From Chrysophaeum taylorii (Eukaryota; Sar; Pelagophyceae; Pelagomonadales; Pelagomonadaceae), in assembly GCA_029834535.1 (NCBI GenBank), contig JAQMWT010000314.1, positions 310,001 to 374,000 on the forward strand: a stretch of DNA of 64,000 nucleotides, in the 5' to 3' direction. Shown here in pieces: positions 61,170 to 64,000 of this stretch. The notes under the pieces are model-generated. The model worked only from the letters and a program-made list of their open reading frames with translations, made no database searches and was not told the origin of the DNA. The position numbers and the translations under genes are program-made. How positions within the stretch are numbered: the first letter of the stretch is position 1; each line of letters begins with the position of its first letter.

Positions 61170-64000
61170 GTTTTTATAGGTCGACTGCCAAGAGGGGGGG
61201 GGTGCGTGTGGGTATCAGGGTTGTTAGAGTGTGCACCACAACAGCATTGTCAGACAGCAAAGGTAAGTTTTTGATAAAACTCATATCCTCAGCAACAGGA
61301 TTCTCATCGTCATCGTACGGGTCTTTGTTAGGGTCTATGTTAACATAGAAAGTGGGTTTAATCACATATGACAACTCCAAGAGGAGTTCCGGAGCCAGGC
61401 AGCTTCGTCGGCACAGATACCGAGCACAATGAGTCCAGACTCATGGGTAGACGAGGTTCTATTGGCTGCAGTTTACTCTTCCAGGAGATGAGGCAGCCAA
61501 AAAGGTAAAACACATAACCTGTAGTTGAGTATCTAATCTCTTGAGAATGAGAGGAAGCATCGTCAACGTCAGCCATTGCAACGGCCGGGTCGAAGGTGCC
61601 AGAAGCAATATGTTCTTGAGAGTAGTCAATAGTTGTAGACAAATCGACACGGTTAGCGGCGAGAGTACGCAGGTGGGTTTCAATCGCATTACCTTTAGGG
61701 TGAAATCAAAGGCGCAGGGCTCAGTTCTCTGGTTTTACCAGACAACGTAAGAGGTTCTGAAGAAGCTGCACATGAAGATAGGTAGGATAGTGTATGCTCC
61801 GAGTACAGCGTCCCAATATCTGAGAGAAGTCTGGGCGACAGGCGGTATGCGTCAATCAAAACGAGTTTATCCAGCAGAGGAGCGAAATGATCATTGATGT
61901 AGACTTCCACGTCTGTTGAGGGAGAACCATCTTCAAAAACTGCCGACGGGGACATTGGTTTCAATGGCGTCAATGATTTGAGGATGGGGTGCTCCTCAAA
62001 AAAAGCGTCACACTTAGCTTGTACATCCATAGGGATAGAACTATCAGCGGTGCGGCATATGCGCATACCCGGCAAAGTATGGACAATATCGAACTGGTCC
62101 ACGGAGTAGCGATCCTTGAGAGCGTTCTGAAATTCAGTGCGTAGATCATCATCGTCTGATACGATGACAATTTCATCAACAGACAGACCGTAAAGAAGAA
62201 AGCGGGCGTGCAAGGTCACCTTTGTGTACAGACATAGGTCCATAAGCTTAATGCCGGCAGGGAGTCGAACGAAGATGTGTGCTCGATGTCGGACAGGACA
62301 AGGCGTTGGGGACGTCGGAGTGGTATACGGGGGATTTCTTTTAAGCCGAAATAGCTAAGTTGACACGTATAGCAGCCATCGTCGCCATCGGACCGAAAGT
62401 CGAAACAATATCGGCACCAAGGGAAGTTAAGAAGCCACGTAGAACGAGTCGGGCCTTGTGCTTCACGTACTCGCCTGCTGCGTTACTTTTGATCTTGAGA
62501 ACCAAGACGGGAGTCGATAGGGCGAGTGTTATTGTCCGGTAGGGACACTAACTTCAAACAACTACAAAGTAAAGCGGACAATATCATGAAGTTCCTTGTC
62601 CATGGCCCTGAGATAGGCTTGCCTGTCATCAGGAGACTTGCCTTGCAGGCACTTTGTACTCATCGATCTGGATTTCGGACTCTTGAACTTTGTGCTCATC
62701 TTGGCCAACAGTAGACGGAGAGGTCGATGTGTAAAAAATATCGGAATAAGCGTGTGTGGAGTAAGCAGAAGGAGTAGTGGCGTCTTTTTCCAGTTGCCAG
62801 TGAAGAACGAGAAGTTGGTTCAGTGCGGAGTACTTCTCAAATGTACTCGGCGGAGACGAGGAGGTACTCCTCGAAATATGTTGGAGGCAAAGAGGTGACA
62901 CCAAACTCCGCTGAAGACCAATGGGTGTTCTGACTGTGGTCGATAGAACTGTCGGGAGTCATATACGCCAAGGCACATTGTAGAGGAGGGACGCAAACGG
63001 GAGCACCATAGGCTGCAAACATGTCGACAAAGAAAGGCGGAAGCAGACGGTAAGGAGTAACGTCATTAGTGAGGAAGGCGGACAGAGGAAGGCTTGATGC
63101 ACATTTGGATTGCGAGAAGACACCATCTAGCGAAGGCTAGCGAGACAGGATGTCAGTGCGCAAAGGAAGTACGCGGTGGACAAGCAAGGACATTTTCCCC
63201 TCTGGCATAAAGTAGTCCAGAGGATGCCACCAGAGTCATGCGGGGTGGGGAGGGCAGGAGATTTGAATGTGAGGAATTTGTGTCGGAGATCCCAGCGAAA
63301 GTCAGCGAGCTTGCCACCTGCGGCTTTGTAAGCGCCAACAGTAGAAGCGCGAAGACGAGCCTTTATAGATTGCACGGAAGCAGTTTTGCGTTGGTTGGGG
63401 CGGCGAGGACCTGGTTGGAGTTCAATGTAATCTTCTTGGGCAAATATGTCCTTATAGCAAGGCAAAAGAGAAGGTGACGAGAGAGATTCGTCGGAAAACT
63501 GGGAAGGTGTTCGTGTGGGAATTGGAGAAGGTGTTGAGTTTACGGAGGAAGTAGATATTGGTTCTGGTGCAGAAGCAGGAGAAGGAGCAGTAACTGGAGT
63601 AGGGATTGTGGAGTTCCCCCTCTGAGTTTGATTCTCCCTCGGTAACGCATCATCGAGGGTATCATCTCGGTCGGGTGTTATGTCAAAAGTGACTGAGGAA
63701 GCGAGATTCAGAGCGACATCAGCATGGTGATCCACATTAGGAGAAAGAAGCGGGTTGAGGGCGTTGGCACAACATAGATGCAAATATATTTTACGGGACT
63801 CGCAAGTATCTTTTACGGGACTCTTCATACTCATGGTGTTCATGAGGCTCTAAAAGAAGAAAGCACTCAGCACTGAAGATTTTTATGTAGTCGTGTTCAG
63901 GAGTCGACGGCTGGTTATAGAGAAACTGCAGCGGACTGACCATTGCGTGATGGATGCGTTCAAGGGACGCGCAAGGAAGCCAGTTATAGCTAAAACAGCG
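61170..64000 (-). mobile_element. Ty1/copia-type LTR retrotransposon fossil, right end beyond window
   Basis: On the minus strand, parts appear in pol order. A Ser/Pro/Thr-rich linker with a lysine/arginine-rich end, as between integrase and reverse transcriptase, lies at about 63840-63130. Reverse transcriptase lies at about 62900-61695, with the copia palm region at ~62160-62240 (LLYGLSVDEIVIVSDDDDL), and RNase H at about 61640-61360 with the family's RYSTTGYVFYL and ISWKSKLQP. Gag and integrase would lie beyond the window; no LTR was identified. The element is broken, with several breaks, so it is a relic and not a recent insertion; exact age cannot be given. A LINE-like tail motif sits reversed at ~61175-61200 at its left edge. 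Confidence 0.7.

Noticed and set aside
62250-62275. tRNA T-arm-like GTTCGACTCC on the minus strand
   Set aside because: No matching acceptor stem, anticodon arm or D-arm; it lies inside the copia-type coding remnant.

Overview
The window is nuclear DNA from a eukaryotic microalga. An axonemal dynein points to a flagellate, and a PAP/fibrillin protein points to a plastid. Other housekeeping genes are CENP-C, ARPC5, TIM17, TIMM13, RPS29 and WDR3/UTP12. Genes are GC-rich and packed, most introns are about 33-110 nt, and several convergent genes end within 0-3 bp of each other or share stop bases. Together this suggests a small-genome heterokont (stramenopile) alga, possibly pelagophyte-like. That placement is an inference, not a sequence match.

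Layout: 1-12.7 kb holds the 3' part of an axonemal dynein heavy chain gene in 11 visible exons. Two of its introns (1.2 and 1.8 kb) are far longer than the rest and look like insertions. From 13.7 to 23.2 kb is a compact island: an SH3b/ArfGAP-like/PDZ-like protein, a glycosyltransferase-like protein, CENP-C, a fibrillin, a membrane-anchored unknown and WDR3. From 23.2 to 32.3 kb is a repeat region with Helitron-type helicase remnants, a decayed DUF4116 repeat gene, a broken-looking multi-span membrane protein gene, and LINE-like remnants with (GACA)n tails. From 32.4 to 43.2 kb is a second island: a coiled-coil protein, a myosin-RCC1 fusion, a protein with a ubiquitin-like region, ARPC5, TIM17, a degenerate Arf-like GTPase, RPS29, a fused thiamine enzyme (ThiD-ThiE) and a small secreted protein. 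From 43.2 to 49.6 kb is repeats again, including two tandem Helitron remnants. From 49.6 to 57.9 kb is a third island: an unknown, TIMM13, a large membrane protein, a secreted methyltransferase-like protein, a sulfotransferase-like protein and an SLC13-type transporter. From 57.9 kb to the end the DNA is visibly more AT-rich and carries unidentified repeats and a broken Ty1/copia-type fossil.

The genes do not form one pathway. They are housekeeping and cytoskeletal genes (dynein, myosin, Arp2/3, ArfGAP-like and Arf-like proteins) together with mitochondrial import (TIM17, TIMM13), ribosome (RPS29, WDR3), kinetochore (CENP-C) and thiamine synthesis. The most unusual points are the myosin-RCC1 fusion with a worn motor, the SH3b-ArfGAP-like-PDZ protein without its arginine-finger segment, the GC-AG intron cutting the dynein AAA3 P-loop between 9-bp repeats, and a recurring GGGTAA motif close to start codons. 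Splice sites were placed by reading conserved protein families across the junctions. No search or alignment could be run.
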